NCBI GenBank assembly: GCA_020832105.1
Contig: JAFIFH010000020.1
Location: forward strand, 1-62,435
DNA length: 62,435 nt
Source of the DNA: Idiomarina sp.
GTDB lineage: Bacteria > Pseudomonadota > Gammaproteobacteria > Enterobacterales > Alteromonadaceae
Reading direction: 5' to 3'
Shown here: positions 27,491 to 36,487 of the stretch, in pieces
How the letters are laid out: each line of letters starts with the position of its first letter
How positions within the stretch are numbered: the first letter of the stretch is position 1
Notes under the pieces: generated by a model
The model's input: the letters and a program-made list of their open reading frames with translations, nothing else
The model's database searches: none
What the model was told of the DNA's origin: nothing
Position numbers and translations under genes: made by a program

Positions 27491-27517
27491 AACCCCAACC
27501 TCAGGTTGGGGTTTTTT
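27491..27517 (+). terminator. rho-independent terminator of the desaturase gene
   Basis: A perfect 10-bp stem AACCCCAACC/GGTTGGGGTT (27491-27500 with 27504-27513) has a TCA loop and a T-tract to 27517. Confidence 0.93.
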
Positions 27518-27679
27518 ATTGGCTGCTGGCGCAGGGAGCAAGTGTTATCGATTGTGAATAGCGAGTAAAAATGAGGCAGGGGCGACACTCAGCCTTTACT
27601 TACTTGCGAAGCTGGTGAATAATTAATCTCAATCATCGCAATGGATTATCGCAGCTGTTATGGAGACATATATTCAGTC

Positions 27680-28054
27680 ATGCTGGTAAATTATTTTGGC
27701 CCACGCCCTGCCGCACAGTCTGCGGATGCTTTCACCAATGGTCAGTCTGGTATGCAATCCGGACAGGCACAGGTGTCTCAGGCGAGCGCTGAGATTGCCA
27801 GGCAACCACTGTATCAGCAGCAACAGGCTCAGCCGGTTGGAGAGACTACCGGTGGCGAAACCAGAGGCACAGACTCCACTGGTGTGCGCGTCTCCAGCAT
27901 GACCCGTGAATTAATTAACTTGCATGAAGGCGAACTGGTATTTAAAGCCAATGCTCGTTCTATTGAAACCGCGCAAACTATGTTTCAAAGCCTGATCAAC
28001 ATCGGTCGGGATGAAACTGCGGTTACCCAGCAAAGCGACACCAGGGGTGGCTAG
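27680..28054 (+). CDS. unassigned small protein with flagellar rod/hook-like C-terminus
   Basis: Not recognised as a whole. The first 80 residues are polar and Gln/Gly/Thr-rich, probably disordered. The last about 40 (RVSSMTRELINLHEGELVFK... through FQSLINIGR) resemble the C-terminal domain of flagellar rod and hook proteins, which ends in a pattern like 'vnLi.aqraFkANa..i.t...m...Lini'. There is no N-terminal rod domain. Start 27680 is uncertain: GGAGA is 14 bases away, and an ATG at 27641 is in frame. The next gene begins 3 bp after the stop, so the two are cotranscribed. No flagellar genes adjoin. Confidence 0.6.
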   Translation: MLVNYFGPRPAAQSADAFTNGQSGMQSGQAQVSQASAEIARQPLYQQQQAQPVGETTGGETRGTDSTGVRVSSMTRELINLHEGELVFKANARSIETAQTMFQSLINIGRDETAVTQQSDTRGG

Positions 28055-28057
28055 CCG

Positions 28058-28660
28058 ATGAATATTCCCGCCCAGCCAGTCAGCTTTTTACCAATCAGTG
28101 CGGCCCAGCCCACCGACGTTTTGCGCCGCGACAACGCCATCCGCGAAGTCATCACACCGCTTAAATCAAATGAAGCCTTCCATCGTGAACGCGGCCTTGG
28201 TAGTGACTCGGAACGCCGCAGCCAGGCGCAGGAGCGCTCTTATGCGCAGCAGGTTGCCCAGGCTCGGGTGGAAGCAGGCTTTCCATACTTTATTAAGCGT
28301 GTTGAGCGCCAGCCTGATGACAAGCAACAGGCGATTGAAGGCCGCTCGCAGGCAGACCAGGGTGTGCCAACGAACAGCCCTGTGGATGACGAGCCAGCTA
28401 GCGCCGCCATTACCAGCGGTAGCAGTGAGTTGCAACAAGCACTGGAAAGAAGTCGGCTACAACGCGACGAGGAGCCACTTCCGCTGCGCTACCAGGCGTT
28501 TGCCGCAGAATCCAGCGAGTGGTCGCTGGCGGATGCCACCAGTGTCGATCAGTCCGGTGCGCCCTTTGACCCGGCATTTTTAGAGCGCGGGCAGCGTATT
28601 GAACATTATTACCAAAGCAGCTTCCGGCCCGTTGAACACTTCCTGTTAGGCGTTGCATAA
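28058..28660 (+). CDS. hypothetical protein, partner of the preceding gene
   Basis: I do not recognise this 200-aa protein. It has no signal peptide or membrane segment. The middle (about 45-170) is rich in Gln, Ser, Arg and Glu and probably disordered, with a tyrosine-containing conserved-looking end (GQRIEHYYQSSFRPVEHFLLGVA). The start follows the upstream gene by 3 bp, with GGGGTGG as a possible ribosome site inside that gene's tail. The C-terminus faces the convergent AEC carrier gene with 9 bp between. Pairing with a flagellar-rod-like small protein hints at a surface or envelope role, but nothing in the sequence shows it. Confidence 0.65.
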   Translation: MNIPAQPVSFLPISAAQPTDVLRRDNAIREVITPLKSNEAFHRERGLGSDSERRSQAQERSYAQQVAQARVEAGFPYFIKRVERQPDDKQQAIEGRSQADQGVPTNSPVDDEPASAAITSGSSELQQALERSRLQRDEEPLPLRYQAFAAESSEWSLADATSVDQSGAPFDPAFLERGQRIEHYYQSSFRPVEHFLLGVA

Positions 28661-28669
28661 CGCTTGCTG

Positions 28670-29599
28670 CTATCCAAATACGCGTTGAATCAGCAGGTAC
28701 CATAGCGGTATCGTCAGCGCACTGCACAACACCCCGTAACCAATAATTGCCGAGACCAACCGTGGTTTCAGGCCTGCTGCCATCGCAATTGCGCCAGCCG
28801 TAATCATTGGAGGCATCGCTGCTTCAAGCAGTGACACCTGCACCGCTAAACCACTTACCGGTAACAGCGACATCGTAATAAATGCAATCAATGGCAAAAC
28901 TACGAGTTTGAGTCCGAGGCTGGCAATAAAGGGCGACAAATCATTGCGTGGAACTTTGAAATGTAGCTGCAGGCCTACCGCAACCATCACCGCAGGCACC
29001 AGGGTCAGGCCCAGCACCCGCAGTAGCTGAGCCAGCCAGGCTGGGTATTGGGTACCACTAAATAATATAACCAGGGCAATAACCAGAGCGATAAAGGGCG
29101 GAAATGTCAGTACTTTACGAATAATCTGAGTACGTTGCGGCACCGTACCTGATGGCTTAGGTGCGCCAAAAATAGCGGCCAGGGTAGTGGCGACTATGGC
29201 AAGGCCAATGAACGAGCCAAATTGGTCATACAACACCGCGTACGCCAGGCCGGCGTCGCCGTAGAAGCTTTGCACAATGGGAAAGCCAAGAAACGAGGTG
29301 TTTCCCAGGGGCACCACAATCAGCAGGGCCCCCATGACCTCACGTGACCAGCCTAATAGTCGGGTCAATAGCACCACACTGAGCATACTTAGCAGCAGCA
29401 TCGCCCATGGCGTCATGACCGGCACCCACAGGGTTGCGTCCACCTGCAGGGCAGGCAGGTGCAATAGCACCATTGCGGGCATCGCTACATACAGCACGTA
29501 TTGGATCAGGCGATTTGCAGTGGGCGCTGGCAAAAAAGCCAGCTTTTGCAAGATGACACCTAATAGCAAAAAGCCTAGAACAATGGCAAAGCCACCCAT
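28670..29599 (-). CDS. AEC-family transporter (auxin efflux carrier fold)
   Basis: A 309-aa inner-membrane protein with about ten helices in two five-helix halves, the AEC layout. The discontinuous-helix signatures PLGNTSFLGFPIVQSFYG (around 95-112) and the second-half PAVMVAVGLQL are visible. Bacterial members export or import small organic acids such as malate or malonate; the substrate here cannot be told. It begins 3 bp after the tex stop and is probably expressed by read-through from tex. No terminator is seen before the convergent neighbour. Confidence 0.9.
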   Translation of the reverse strand: MGGFAIVLGFLLLGVILQKLAFLPAPTANRLIQYVLYVAMPAMVLLHLPALQVDATLWVPVMTPWAMLLLSMLSVVLLTRLLGWSREVMGALLIVVPLGNTSFLGFPIVQSFYGDAGLAYAVLYDQFGSFIGLAIVATTLAAIFGAPKPSGTVPQRTQIIRKVLTFPPFIALVIALVILFSGTQYPAWLAQLLRVLGLTLVPAVMVAVGLQLHFKVPRNDLSPFIASLGLKLVVLPLIAFITMSLLPVSGLAVQVSLLEAAMPPMITAGAIAMAAGLKPRLVSAIIGYGVLCSALTIPLWYLLIQRVFG

Positions 29600-29602
29600 G
29601 GG

Positions 29603-31957
29603 TTATTTCTTCTTCGCGTTAGCAAAGGCCTCCGCCAGCGCATTACCCATCGCCGCGTTCGCATTGGCCGGGGCTTGCTTACCAGGCTGGCGTTGACCCG
29701 CTGATTTAGACGCGGTCTTTCTACCCTGGCCAGAACGTTGCTGCTTCGCTGCGGGCTCGGCTGGGCTGTTCGTGGTTTGTGGCAATTCGTCGTCAAGGCG
29801 CATGGTCAGGCTGATGCGTTTGCGCGGAGCGTCGACTTCGAGCACTTTCACTTTCACCACGTCACCTGCTCTGATCACCTCATGAGGGTCTTTAATAAAG
29901 CTGTGCGACAGCGCGCTGATATGCACCAGACCGTCCTGATGGACGCCAATATCGACGAAGGCACCAAAGTTGGTGATGTTGGTGGCCACCCCTTCTAACG
30001 TCATCCCTGGCTTAAGATCTGCAATGGTTTCAACACCATCTTTAAAGGTAGCGGTTTTAAACTCCGGGCGAGGGTCACGACCAGGCTTTTCCAGCTCTTT
30101 AATAATGTCAGTAATGGTCGGCACGCCGAAATTGTCATCGGTATAATCTTGCGCCGTCAGGCCGCGTAAAAAGCTGGTGTCGCCAATGATGTCTTTGACC
30201 TCGCGTCCATTGTCGGTAGCAATGCGTTTGGCCAATGGGTAGGCTTCCGGATGCACCGCGGAACCGTCCAGCGGGTTATCAGCATTCATCACCCGTAAAA
30301 AGCCCGCTGCCTGCTCATAAGACTTAGGCCCCATGCGCGCAACTTTCAGTAACGCCTTACGGCTACTAAACGCCCCTTCGGCATCCCGATGGTTGACAAT
30401 ATTCTGCGCAAGGATCCGGCTTAACCCGGAGATACGGCTTAATAGCGGTACCGACGCTGTATTGACGTCTACGCCAACTGCGTTGACACAGTCTTCGACC
30501 ACCGCATTCAGGCTATCAGCCAGCAACGACTGACTCACATCATGTTGATACTGACCAACACCAATGGCTTTGGGCTCGATTTTCACCAACTCTGCCAGTG
30601 GATCCTGCAAGCGGCGGGCAATAGAGACCGCACCGCGATAGGACACATCAAGGTCCGGGAACTCATTGGCGGCAAGCTCGGAGGCTGAGTACACAGACGC
30701 GCCTGCCTCACTGACCATCACTTTAGTCAGTTTGAGTTCAGGTACTTTTTTGATCAGCTCAGCGACTAGCTTATCGGTCTCCCGCGAGGCGGTGCCATTA
30801 CCAATCGCAATCAGCTCAACTTTATGCTGGCGACACATATTTTCCAGTGAGCGCAGGCTCTTGTCCCAGGCGTTTTGTGGTGCGTGCGGGAAATAGGTGC
30901 CCTGGCCAAGCAATTTGCCGGTACCATCCACCGCGGTCGCCTTAATGCCTGTGCGCAGACCCGGGTCGATGCCCAATGTGACGCGTTGGCCCGCTGGTGC
31001 AGCGAGTAACAGGTCCTTGAGATTCGTCGCAAACACCTGAATCGCCGCTTTCTCAGCCGCTTCACGCACCTGGCCAAGTAAGTCGGTCTCCATACGTGGT
31101 AAAATTTTGATGCGCCAGGTCCATTGCACCACTTGCTGGCGCCAGGCATCAGCAGGGGCCCCGTCAAATTCGATGCCAAAGTGGCTGGCGATGACATGCT
31201 CATACTGGCTGCGGCGAATGCTGTCGTCCTGGCCCGGGTCGGTGTCGAACTGAAGCTGCAACAAGCCTTCGTTGCGGCCACGGAGTAACGCCAAAGCCCG
31301 ATGGGAAGGGACCTTATGCAAAGGTTCCTGGTAGTCAAAATAGTCGCGGAACTTAGCGCCTTCCTGTTCTTTGCCCGGGGCAATGCGCGAGGTCAGCAGG
31401 GCGTCTTGCCATAAGCGACTGCGAATGGCTTTTAATAGCGCAGCATCTTCTGCGAACCGCTCCATCAGAATATAGCGCGCACCTTCAAGGACCGCTTTTT
31501 CGTCGGCAAAACCGGCGTCGTTGTTGATGAACTGGCGGGCCACCTGCTCTGGTTCCTGGCTCGAATCATTGAGCAGACTGTCAGCCAACGGCTGCAGCCC
31601 GGCTTCAATCGCAATCTGCCCCTTGGTGCGGCGTTTGGGTTTGAACGGCAGGTATAAATCTTCAAGTTCTGTTTTCGACTGTGCTGCGTTAATCGCGTGC
31701 TTCAGCTCATCACTGAGCTTGTCCTGGTCAGCGATGCTTTTCAGAATTACCTGGCGGCGTTCGTTAAATTCGCGCAGGTAGGTGAGGCGCGAGGCAAGGT
31801 TGCGCAATTGCGTGTCATCAAGCCCGCCGGTGGCTTCTTTCCGATAACGAGCGATAAAGGGAACGGTGGCGCCATCGTCGAGTAATGCAATGGTGGCTTG
31901 CACCTGAGCATCACGAACATTTAATTCTTTGGCGATAGTGGATACAACGTGCGTCAT
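29603..31957 (-). CDS. tex: Tex-family RNA-binding transcription accessory protein
   Basis: Tex proteins bind nucleic acid and influence transcription; the cellular role is still loosely defined. Order of domains: N-terminal helical Tex region ([19 protein letters not shown]), a YqgF-like RNase H fold starting [14 protein letters not shown], helix-hairpin-helix repeats ([20 protein letters not shown]) and an S1 RNA-binding domain (about 650-720, [19 protein letters not shown]). A basic, low-complexity tail ends in KKK. Length 784 aa matches E. coli YhgF. Divergent from the DUF4097-like gene; the AEC carrier lies downstream. Confidence 0.97.
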   Translation of the reverse strand: MTHVVSTIAKELNVRDAQVQATIALLDDGATVPFIARYRKEATGGLDDTQLRNLASRLTYLREFNERRQVILKSIADQDKLSDELKHAINAAQSKTELEDLYLPFKPKRRTKGQIAIEAGLQPLADSLLNDSSQEPEQVARQFINNDAGFADEKAVLEGARYILMERFAEDAALLKAIRSRLWQDALLTSRIAPGKEQEGAKFRDYFDYQEPLHKVPSHRALALLRGRNEGLLQLQFDTDPGQDDSIRRSQYEHVIASHFGIEFDGAPADAWRQQVVQWTWRIKILPRMETDLLGQVREAAEKAAIQVFATNLKDLLLAAPAGQRVTLGIDPGLRTGIKATAVDGTGKLLGQGTYFPHAPQNAWDKSLRSLENMCRQHKVELIAIGNGTASRETDKLVAELIKKVPELKLTKVMVSEAGASVYSASELAANEFPDLDVSYRGAVSIARRLQDPLAELVKIEPKAIGVGQYQHDVSQSLLADSLNAVVEDCVNAVGVDVNTASVPLLSRISGLSRILAQNIVNHRDAEGAFSSRKALLKVARMGPKSYEQAAGFLRVMNADNPLDGSAVHPEAYPLAKRIATDNGREVKDIIGDTSFLRGLTAQDYTDDNFGVPTITDIIKELEKPGRDPRPEFKTATFKDGVETIADLKPGMTLEGVATNITNFGAFVDIGVHQDGLVHISALSHSFIKDPHEVIRAGDVVKVKVLEVDAPRKRISLTMRLDDELPQTTNSPAEPAAKQQRSGQGRKTASKSAGQRQPGKQAPANANAAMGNALAEAFANAKKK

Positions 31958-32070
31958 GGCATCTCTCTGCTATCTTTAATTGGCTAGTATTTACTCACAA
32001 CGAAGACGCTGCCCCGTTGCCTAAAGGCTGCATCATAGCACAGTGAACGGGGCGGCAAAGGATAACAGCC

Positions 32071-32646
32071 ATGAACGAAATGATCTCCCATGTGTATCAG
32101 TTAACCTCGCTGCTCGGTGTTGGCACAGCGTTGGGAATTGGTCTTAGTTTATCAATGGTAGCACCCGCTGCGGCGGCGCAGCCACCGCATCAGTATGAAC
32201 GCACGCTGACCTTGCAGGTTGACGATATTGAACACCTCCATTCGCGTTTAGGCGATGGTCCGTTGCGGGTGGTTGGTGGGAGCAGCAGCGATCAGATTGA
32301 AGTGCGTGCGTTGATTTTTTACTACCAGGAAGACGACATTGTGTTGTCGTTGGAAAATATCAACGGCGAGGCGCGCCTTGAAGGGGGCTTTGTAGGCGGT
32401 AACTATAGTGGTGCTGACCCATTTATGGAGGTTGAAATCCATTTGCCAGCACACTTCAGCGCGGACATTCGCCATGGCGACGGCGCCGTGAACGTCAATG
32501 ATTTGGACGGTATGGTGACCATAGAAACTGGCAGCGGCGACATCCACGTGGAAAACGTGGGTGGTGTAAGGATAGAACATCGCAGTGGCGGCAAGGTGCA
32601 AACCCGCAATATTCGCGGCCCGGTACGTGTCAGTCAGCGCTCGTAG
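32071..32646 (+). CDS. secreted DUF4097-like beta-solenoid protein
   Basis: Function unknown. A signal peptide is cleaved near AAAAAQPP (residue about 36). The mature part repeats a short beta-strand pattern (GDGAVNVNDLDGMVTIETGSGDIHVENVGGV), typical of DUF4097/DUF2807 proteins that fold as right-handed beta-helices. No cysteine pair, catalytic motif or lipobox is seen. AAGGA lies eight bases before the ATG. It stands alone and is divergent from tex. A role in envelope stress or adhesion is often guessed for the family but nothing here supports it directly. Confidence 0.72.
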   Translation: MNEMISHVYQLTSLLGVGTALGIGLSLSMVAPAAAAQPPHQYERTLTLQVDDIEHLHSRLGDGPLRVVGGSSSDQIEVRALIFYYQEDDIVLSLENINGEARLEGGFVGGNYSGADPFMEVEIHLPAHFSADIRHGDGAVNVNDLDGMVTIETGSGDIHVENVGGVRIEHRSGGKVQTRNIRGPVRVSQRS

Positions 32647-32795
32647 GGTGGGCAAATAAATCAAAGTGAGCCTGTCAGGACCCAAGGTGACAACGTAAAG
32701 CTAAGTAAATGTCAGGTATCGCGATATGCATGGTCAGCAAGTATTGACTAGGCTTTAGGTGAATCAAGTAAATTATCAGAGCCAAGGAGAATGTT

Positions 32796-32966
32796 ATGAG
32801 TAAATCAGATGCGTATGAGAGAAAGGGCGAAGCGAAAGTTGAGCAATGGGAAGCTGAGCTGAAGAAGCTTAAAGCGAAAGCGAAAGAATCAAGCGCTGAT
32901 GCTCAGATCGAAATCGAGAAAAAGATGGATGAGCTCAAAGGTAAAATCAACAGCGCTAAAGACTAA
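32796..32966 (+). CDS. small coiled-coil protein, 56 aa
   Basis: A highly charged 56-aa protein: MSKSDAYERKGEAKVEQWEA at the start, then Lys/Glu/Ala-rich heptads (ELKKLKAKAKES, IEIEKKMDELKGKI) that predict one long coiled coil. It has no signal or membrane segment. A good ribosome site (AAGGAG) lies six to seven bases before the ATG and a strong terminator follows 13 bp after the stop, so it looks like a real one-gene transcript. Similar small coiled-coil proteins are common as hypothetical genes in marine gammaproteobacteria. Function unknown. Confidence 0.78.
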   Translation: MSKSDAYERKGEAKVEQWEAELKKLKAKAKESSADAQIEIEKKMDELKGKINSAKD

Positions 32967-32979
32967 GTCGTAGATTGCA

Positions 32980-33003
32980 AAATAGCCCCATTCGGGGCTA
33001 TTT
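32980..33003 (+). terminator. rho-independent terminator of the small coiled-coil gene
   Basis: A stem AAATAGCCCC/GGGGCTATTT (32980-32989 with 32994-33003) has an ATTC loop and is followed by TTGTTAG. Confidence 0.92.
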
Positions 33004-33046
33004 TTGTTAGTTTGGTTCGCAGAGTGCCTTTTGTTATGATGCCGGG

Positions 33047-33298
33047 ATGGCAAAACCTAATAAAAAAGGGCCTCTGCGCACGGTTGATATTTATTGCGCA
33101 CGCTGTAAAACCAAGCTCTTTAAATATCGTAAAGGCGGTAAAGGGGCTCTGGTGAAGTGCTTTAAAGAGCGAATTGTGGAAGACCACACACTGACGCCCT
33201 GTATGTGCCCTGGCTGTGAACAACCATTTGCCCGCGAGACCCTTATTCGTGGCACTCCAGCGTTTAAAATGATCGGCGGTAAGGTGCTGATGAAATAA
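33047..33298 (+). CDS. small zinc-ribbon protein, 83 aa
   Basis: A basic 83-aa protein with a four-cysteine ribbon: C17-x2-C20 (IYCARCKTKLF) and C52-C54-C57 (TPCMCPGCEQPF), plus C38. The pattern fits a treble-clef or zinc-ribbon, and the excess of Lys/Arg (KPNKKGP, FKYRKGGKGA) suggests nucleic-acid contact. I do not know a named family. CCGGG lies just upstream; the ribosome site is weak. It follows the terminator of the coiled-coil gene and is convergent with a small membrane protein gene. Confidence 0.72.
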   Translation: MAKPNKKGPLRTVDIYCARCKTKLFKYRKGGKGALVKCFKERIVEDHTLTPCMCPGCEQPFARETLIRGTPAFKMIGGKVLMK

Positions 33299-33316
33299 TC
33301 CACACACCACCGGTTT

Positions 33317-33526
33317 TTACACGCTCGACACACTTTTATTCGACTTGTTGTTAGCCAAATTAATGATTAAGTAAACCGTAATTAGCCAGTTAACAATCGG
33401 GATCAGTGACAAAGCTGCAAACTTTAGATACGGCTGCCGTGCTTTTTTTGCTAAAAAACCATTCGCAATAATATGAATGGCGTAAAAGAAGAGTACTTGA
33501 AATAGAAGAGTCGTGTTTATATCCAC
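33317..33526 (-). CDS. small membrane protein, 69 aa
   Basis: A 69-aa protein with two predicted membrane helices (about 5-24 and 37-57) separated by a short basic loop (AKKARQPYLK) and ending in a polar tail (NNKSNKSVSSV). By the positive-inside rule the loop is cytoplasmic. I do not recognise the family. It lies between the convergent zinc-ribbon gene and greB, 70 bp downstream of the greB stop. Confidence 0.6.
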   Translation of the reverse strand: MDINTTLLFQVLFFYAIHIIANGFLAKKARQPYLKFAALSLIPIVNWLITVYLIINLANNKSNKSVSSV

Positions 33527-33596
33527 CAGTTCATCCTTAAAGAGTGATTTCTAATTAAACTTTAGTTAACCACAGGTGCAAGAAAAAATAAAATGG

Positions 33597-34085
33597 TTAA
33601 GTTTTGTGACCTTGATTGTCGTACCAGATCCTGGAAACTACCCAGAGTTTCGAGCCCGCGTGGGTGGCCACCTCAGCCTCATCCCCTGCTGATTTTTTCA
33701 ATAGCGCCCTAGCCATCGGTGAGTCAATGGAGATATAGTCTTTTCGACCATAAATCTCATCAGGGCCAACAATTCGAAACTGAAGCACTTCGCCTGCATC
33801 ATTCTCTACTTCAACCCAGGCACCGAAAAAAACCTTACCGTCTTGTTGTGGTGAGTAGTGAACCACTTTGAGGACATCGAGGCGCTTTCGCAGGTGACGT
33901 ATTTTTGAATCTATCTGGCGTAAAAGCCGTTTATTCTCTTTATAGTCAGCATTCTCAGATCTATCTCCCAAGCTTGCGGCCCAGGTTACCTTTTGGGTTA
34001 TTTCAGGCCGGTAGGTGCGCCAAAGGTAGTCGAGTTCCTTCTCAATCTCTTTCAAGCCTTCTGCTGTGATTAGGTTGGTCTTCAC
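33597..34085 (-). CDS. greB: transcription elongation factor GreB
   Basis: GreB inserts a coiled coil into RNA polymerase's secondary channel and stimulates cleavage of backtracked RNA. The coiled-coil tip carries the acidic pair D41 and E44 (LGDRSENADY). The C-terminal FKBP-like domain has SPQQDGKVFFGAWVEVEN and GRKDYISIDSPMARALL, near-identical to E. coli GreB and distinct from GreA. The start is GTG with GGAG eight bases upstream; 162 aa. Divergent from ompR, as in E. coli. Confidence 0.97.
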   Translation of the reverse strand: MKTNLITAEGLKEIEKELDYLWRTYRPEITQKVTWAASLGDRSENADYKENKRLLRQIDSKIRHLRKRLDVLKVVHYSPQQDGKVFFGAWVEVENDAGEVLQFRIVGPDEIYGRKDYISIDSPMARALLKKSAGDEAEVATHAGSKLWVVSRIWYDNQGHKT

Positions 34086-34242
34086 TCAAGTGCTCCGGTA
34101 TTTACTGCAAGGAGGTGGTAAAATTGGGTCGGCAGGGGTAGCTTAACGAAGAGTGAGCCGGGTCAAAAGCTAAAACTTGCAACAAGGGCAAACCCGCACA
34201 CGTTTTGTAACAAAAGAACCGGCTTTGAGCAACGGCGCTGCT

Positions 34243-34271
34243 TTGCAAAAGTGGGTGCTGGCTCTTATATT
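34243..34271 (+). promoter_or_regulatory. sigma-70 promoter of ompR-envZ
   Basis: TTGCAA (34243-34248), a 17-bp spacer and TATATT (34266-34271) form a good vegetative promoter. It leaves a leader of about 50 nt before the ompR start at 34331. The rest of the 245-bp greB-ompR gap holds a strong Shine-Dalgarno-like AAGGAGGTGG at 34109-34118. Confidence 0.7.
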
Positions 34272-34330
34272 GCTGTAATCTAAAGATGATCTGAGCGCTG
34301 GCTCAGACTACGCAAAGGATAACGCTCATC

Positions 34331-35077
34331 ATGAACGCTCAAGTGGCCGAATCAGGCACTCAGGAAACCCATAAGATATTGGTTGTCGATGACGATATGC
34401 GCTTACGTGCTTTGCTCGAGCGGTACCTGATAGAGCAGGGTTTTGCGGTGCGGGCGGTGGCAGACAGTAAGCAGATGGACCGCTTGCTGGCGCGGGAAAA
34501 TTTTTCTTTAATGGTACTCGACCTGATGTTGCCGGAAGAAGATGGTATGTCCATTTGTCGGCGGTTGCGAGAAAGCGGCAGTCAACTACCCATTGTTATG
34601 CTTACCGCCAAAGGCGATGAAGTAGACAGGATTATGGGTCTGGAGCAGGGGGCGGATGATTACCTGGCTAAACCATTTAACCCACGAGAGCTTTTGGCGC
34701 GGGTGAACGCCGTACTTAGACGCCAGCGGCGTGAGGTGCCAGGCGCTCCCAGTGACGAAGAAACGATTATTGAGTTTGGCGACTACTGGTTTAACTTAGC
34801 CACTCGTGAAATGCGCAAAGGTGAACAGTCTATGTCGTTGACCAGTGGCGAGTATGCTGTGCTCAAGGCATTGGTGACCCACCCGCGCGAGCCTTTGTCC
34901 CGAGACAAACTCATGCACCTGGCGCGGGGCCGTGACTACAGTGCCCTTGAACGTAGCATTGACGTGCAGGTTTCTCGCTTGCGGCGAATGATCGAGTCCG
35001 ATGCGACCAAGCCGCGTTATATTCAAACTGTATGGGGCCTGGGTTACGTGTTTGTACCGGATGGACAAAAAGCCTGA
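34331..35077 (+). CDS. ompR: response regulator OmpR
   Basis: OmpR is the DNA-binding partner of EnvZ, controlling porins and other envelope genes in response to osmolarity and pH. The receiver domain has the acidic cluster D20-D22, phospho-acceptor D64 ([12 protein letters not shown]) and the conserved Lys in MLTAKGDE. The C-terminal winged helix ends with [18 protein letters not shown], the OmpR pattern. AAGGA is 11 bases upstream. Its stop TGA shares one base with the envZ start (TGATG). At 248 aa it is slightly longer than E. coli OmpR (239) because of an N-terminal extension. Confidence 0.97.
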   Translation: MNAQVAESGTQETHKILVVDDDMRLRALLERYLIEQGFAVRAVADSKQMDRLLARENFSLMVLDLMLPEEDGMSICRRLRESGSQLPIVMLTAKGDEVDRIMGLEQGADDYLAKPFNPRELLARVNAVLRRQRREVPGAPSDEETIIEFGDYWFNLATREMRKGEQSMSLTSGEYAVLKALVTHPREPLSRDKLMHLARGRDYSALERSIDVQVSRLRRMIESDATKPRYIQTVWGLGYVFVPDGQKA

Positions 35078-36456
35078 TGCTACGCTGGGTTCCGCGTACG
35101 GCGTTTGCCCGTACCATCTTCCTGATTGCGTTTGTATTAATCGTTAACCAGGCGGTTTCCTACCTGATGATCGCGGTGTACGTGGTCAAGCCAGGGGTAC
35201 AACAGATCGTATATCTCATCGGTGGTAACTTGCAAACCCGGGCGCTGCTGGAGCGGGTGCAGGGTGCCGAGGGCGAACAACTGTTACGCGATTACGAGAT
35301 TATGGGCGGCGCCCAGCGCATGAATACCCAGCAGGCTAATGAACAAGGCCTGAGTCTTGCCACGGACTATCAGTTTTTGGCCGACGAATTAAGCTATGTG
35401 CTCAATGAGCCCGTTGAGGTTCGAGTAGCCGGGCATGACGCGACTTATTTTTGGGTGCGCCGGGACGCCGAAGCGGATATCTGGTATCGGGTGCTGCTCA
35501 CTGAAATTGACGATCGAACGCTCTCACCATTGGTGTTTTATCTATTTTTAATTGGCACTTTAAGTGTTCTTGGTGGAATTGTATTTGCCCGCTGGCTCAA
35601 CCGCCCGTTGCAGGCTTTGCAGGCCGCTGCGCGGAAAATTGCCGCCGGTGACGACCCGGGGGTGTTAGATGAGCGCGGTGCGAGCGAAATTATTCAGGTC
35701 ACCCGCGCCTTTAACCAAATGTCCCGCGGTATACAACGCCTGGAACAAGACCGTGCGCTGTTGCTTGCGGGCATATCCCACGACCTGCGTACGCCGTTGA
35801 CGCGGATCCGTCTTGCCACGGAAATGATGCCAGCGAGTGAAGACTACCTGGTGGATGGTATTGTCCACGATATAGACGACATGAATGCGATCATTGATCA
35901 GTTTATCGACTATGTTCGCGCGCGGGACCAGGCAAACTTCAGCGAAGAAGACTTAAATGTGCTCATCCAGGACGTGGTGGAAGGCCTGCAATATGTCAGT
36001 GAAGAAGCCACCGACCAGGCGGCAGATGAGTTCATTCTCCATCTTGAGCAGCTGCCCTTAGTGCCGCTGCAGGCTGTTGCCATGAAAAGAGTGTTGGCCA
36101 ACCTGATCGACAATGCGCGTCATTATGGCGCGTCGCCCATTACTATCCGTACTGGTGAAGTCATGCCAGATCATGACAGTGTGTCGCGCAAAAAAACGGC
36201 TGTCTTTCTGGAGGTTGCCGACTGCGGGTCAGGCATTGCTGAGCACCAGATGGAAGAGGTATTCGAGCCATTTATGCAAGGCAACCAGGCACGTGGTGGC
36301 GAGGGTTCAGGGCTGGGCCTGGCGATTGTGAAACGCTTTGTGCAATTGCACGGCGGCGAGATACGGTTGCGTAATGAGCCTGGTGCGGGGCTGTGCGTGC
36401 GCATTGAACTGCCTTTACAGCAGTGGCGCGACACGCAGGGCCCGGCCAAGGTGTAA
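35077..36456 (+). CDS. envZ: sensor histidine kinase EnvZ
   Basis: EnvZ is the inner-membrane sensor that phosphorylates and dephosphorylates OmpR. An N-terminal helix (about 11-31), a periplasmic domain of about 120 aa and a second helix (about 150-170) lead to a HAMP domain. The H-box with phospho-His235 ([20 protein letters not shown]) and the N, D/F and G boxes ([30 protein letters not shown]) follow. Translation is coupled to ompR through TGATG, which fixes this start; 459 aa. The periplasmic region is not closely like E. coli, so the stimulus may differ. Confidence 0.96.
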   Translation: MLRWVPRTAFARTIFLIAFVLIVNQAVSYLMIAVYVVKPGVQQIVYLIGGNLQTRALLERVQGAEGEQLLRDYEIMGGAQRMNTQQANEQGLSLATDYQFLADELSYVLNEPVEVRVAGHDATYFWVRRDAEADIWYRVLLTEIDDRTLSPLVFYLFLIGTLSVLGGIVFARWLNRPLQALQAAARKIAAGDDPGVLDERGASEIIQVTRAFNQMSRGIQRLEQDRALLLAGISHDLRTPLTRIRLATEMMPASEDYLVDGIVHDIDDMNAIIDQFIDYVRARDQANFSEEDLNVLIQDVVEGLQYVSEEATDQAADEFILHLEQLPLVPLQAVAMKRVLANLIDNARHYGASPITIRTGEVMPDHDSVSRKKTAVFLEVADCGSGIAEHQMEEVFEPFMQGNQARGGEGSGLGLAIVKRFVQLHGGEIRLRNEPGAGLCVRIELPLQQWRDTQGPAKV

Positions 36457-36462
36457 ATGACC

Positions 36463-36487
36463 GCTAGCCAGCTTTGTGCAGGCTAGC
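36463..36487. terminator. hairpin between envZ and sthA
   Basis: GCTAGCC (36463-36469) pairs with GGCTAGC (36481-36487), extended by two inner pairs after an A-A mismatch, with a TTTGT loop. The sthA stop lies in the right arm. It probably serves both convergent genes; no T-run is seen. Confidence 0.5.
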
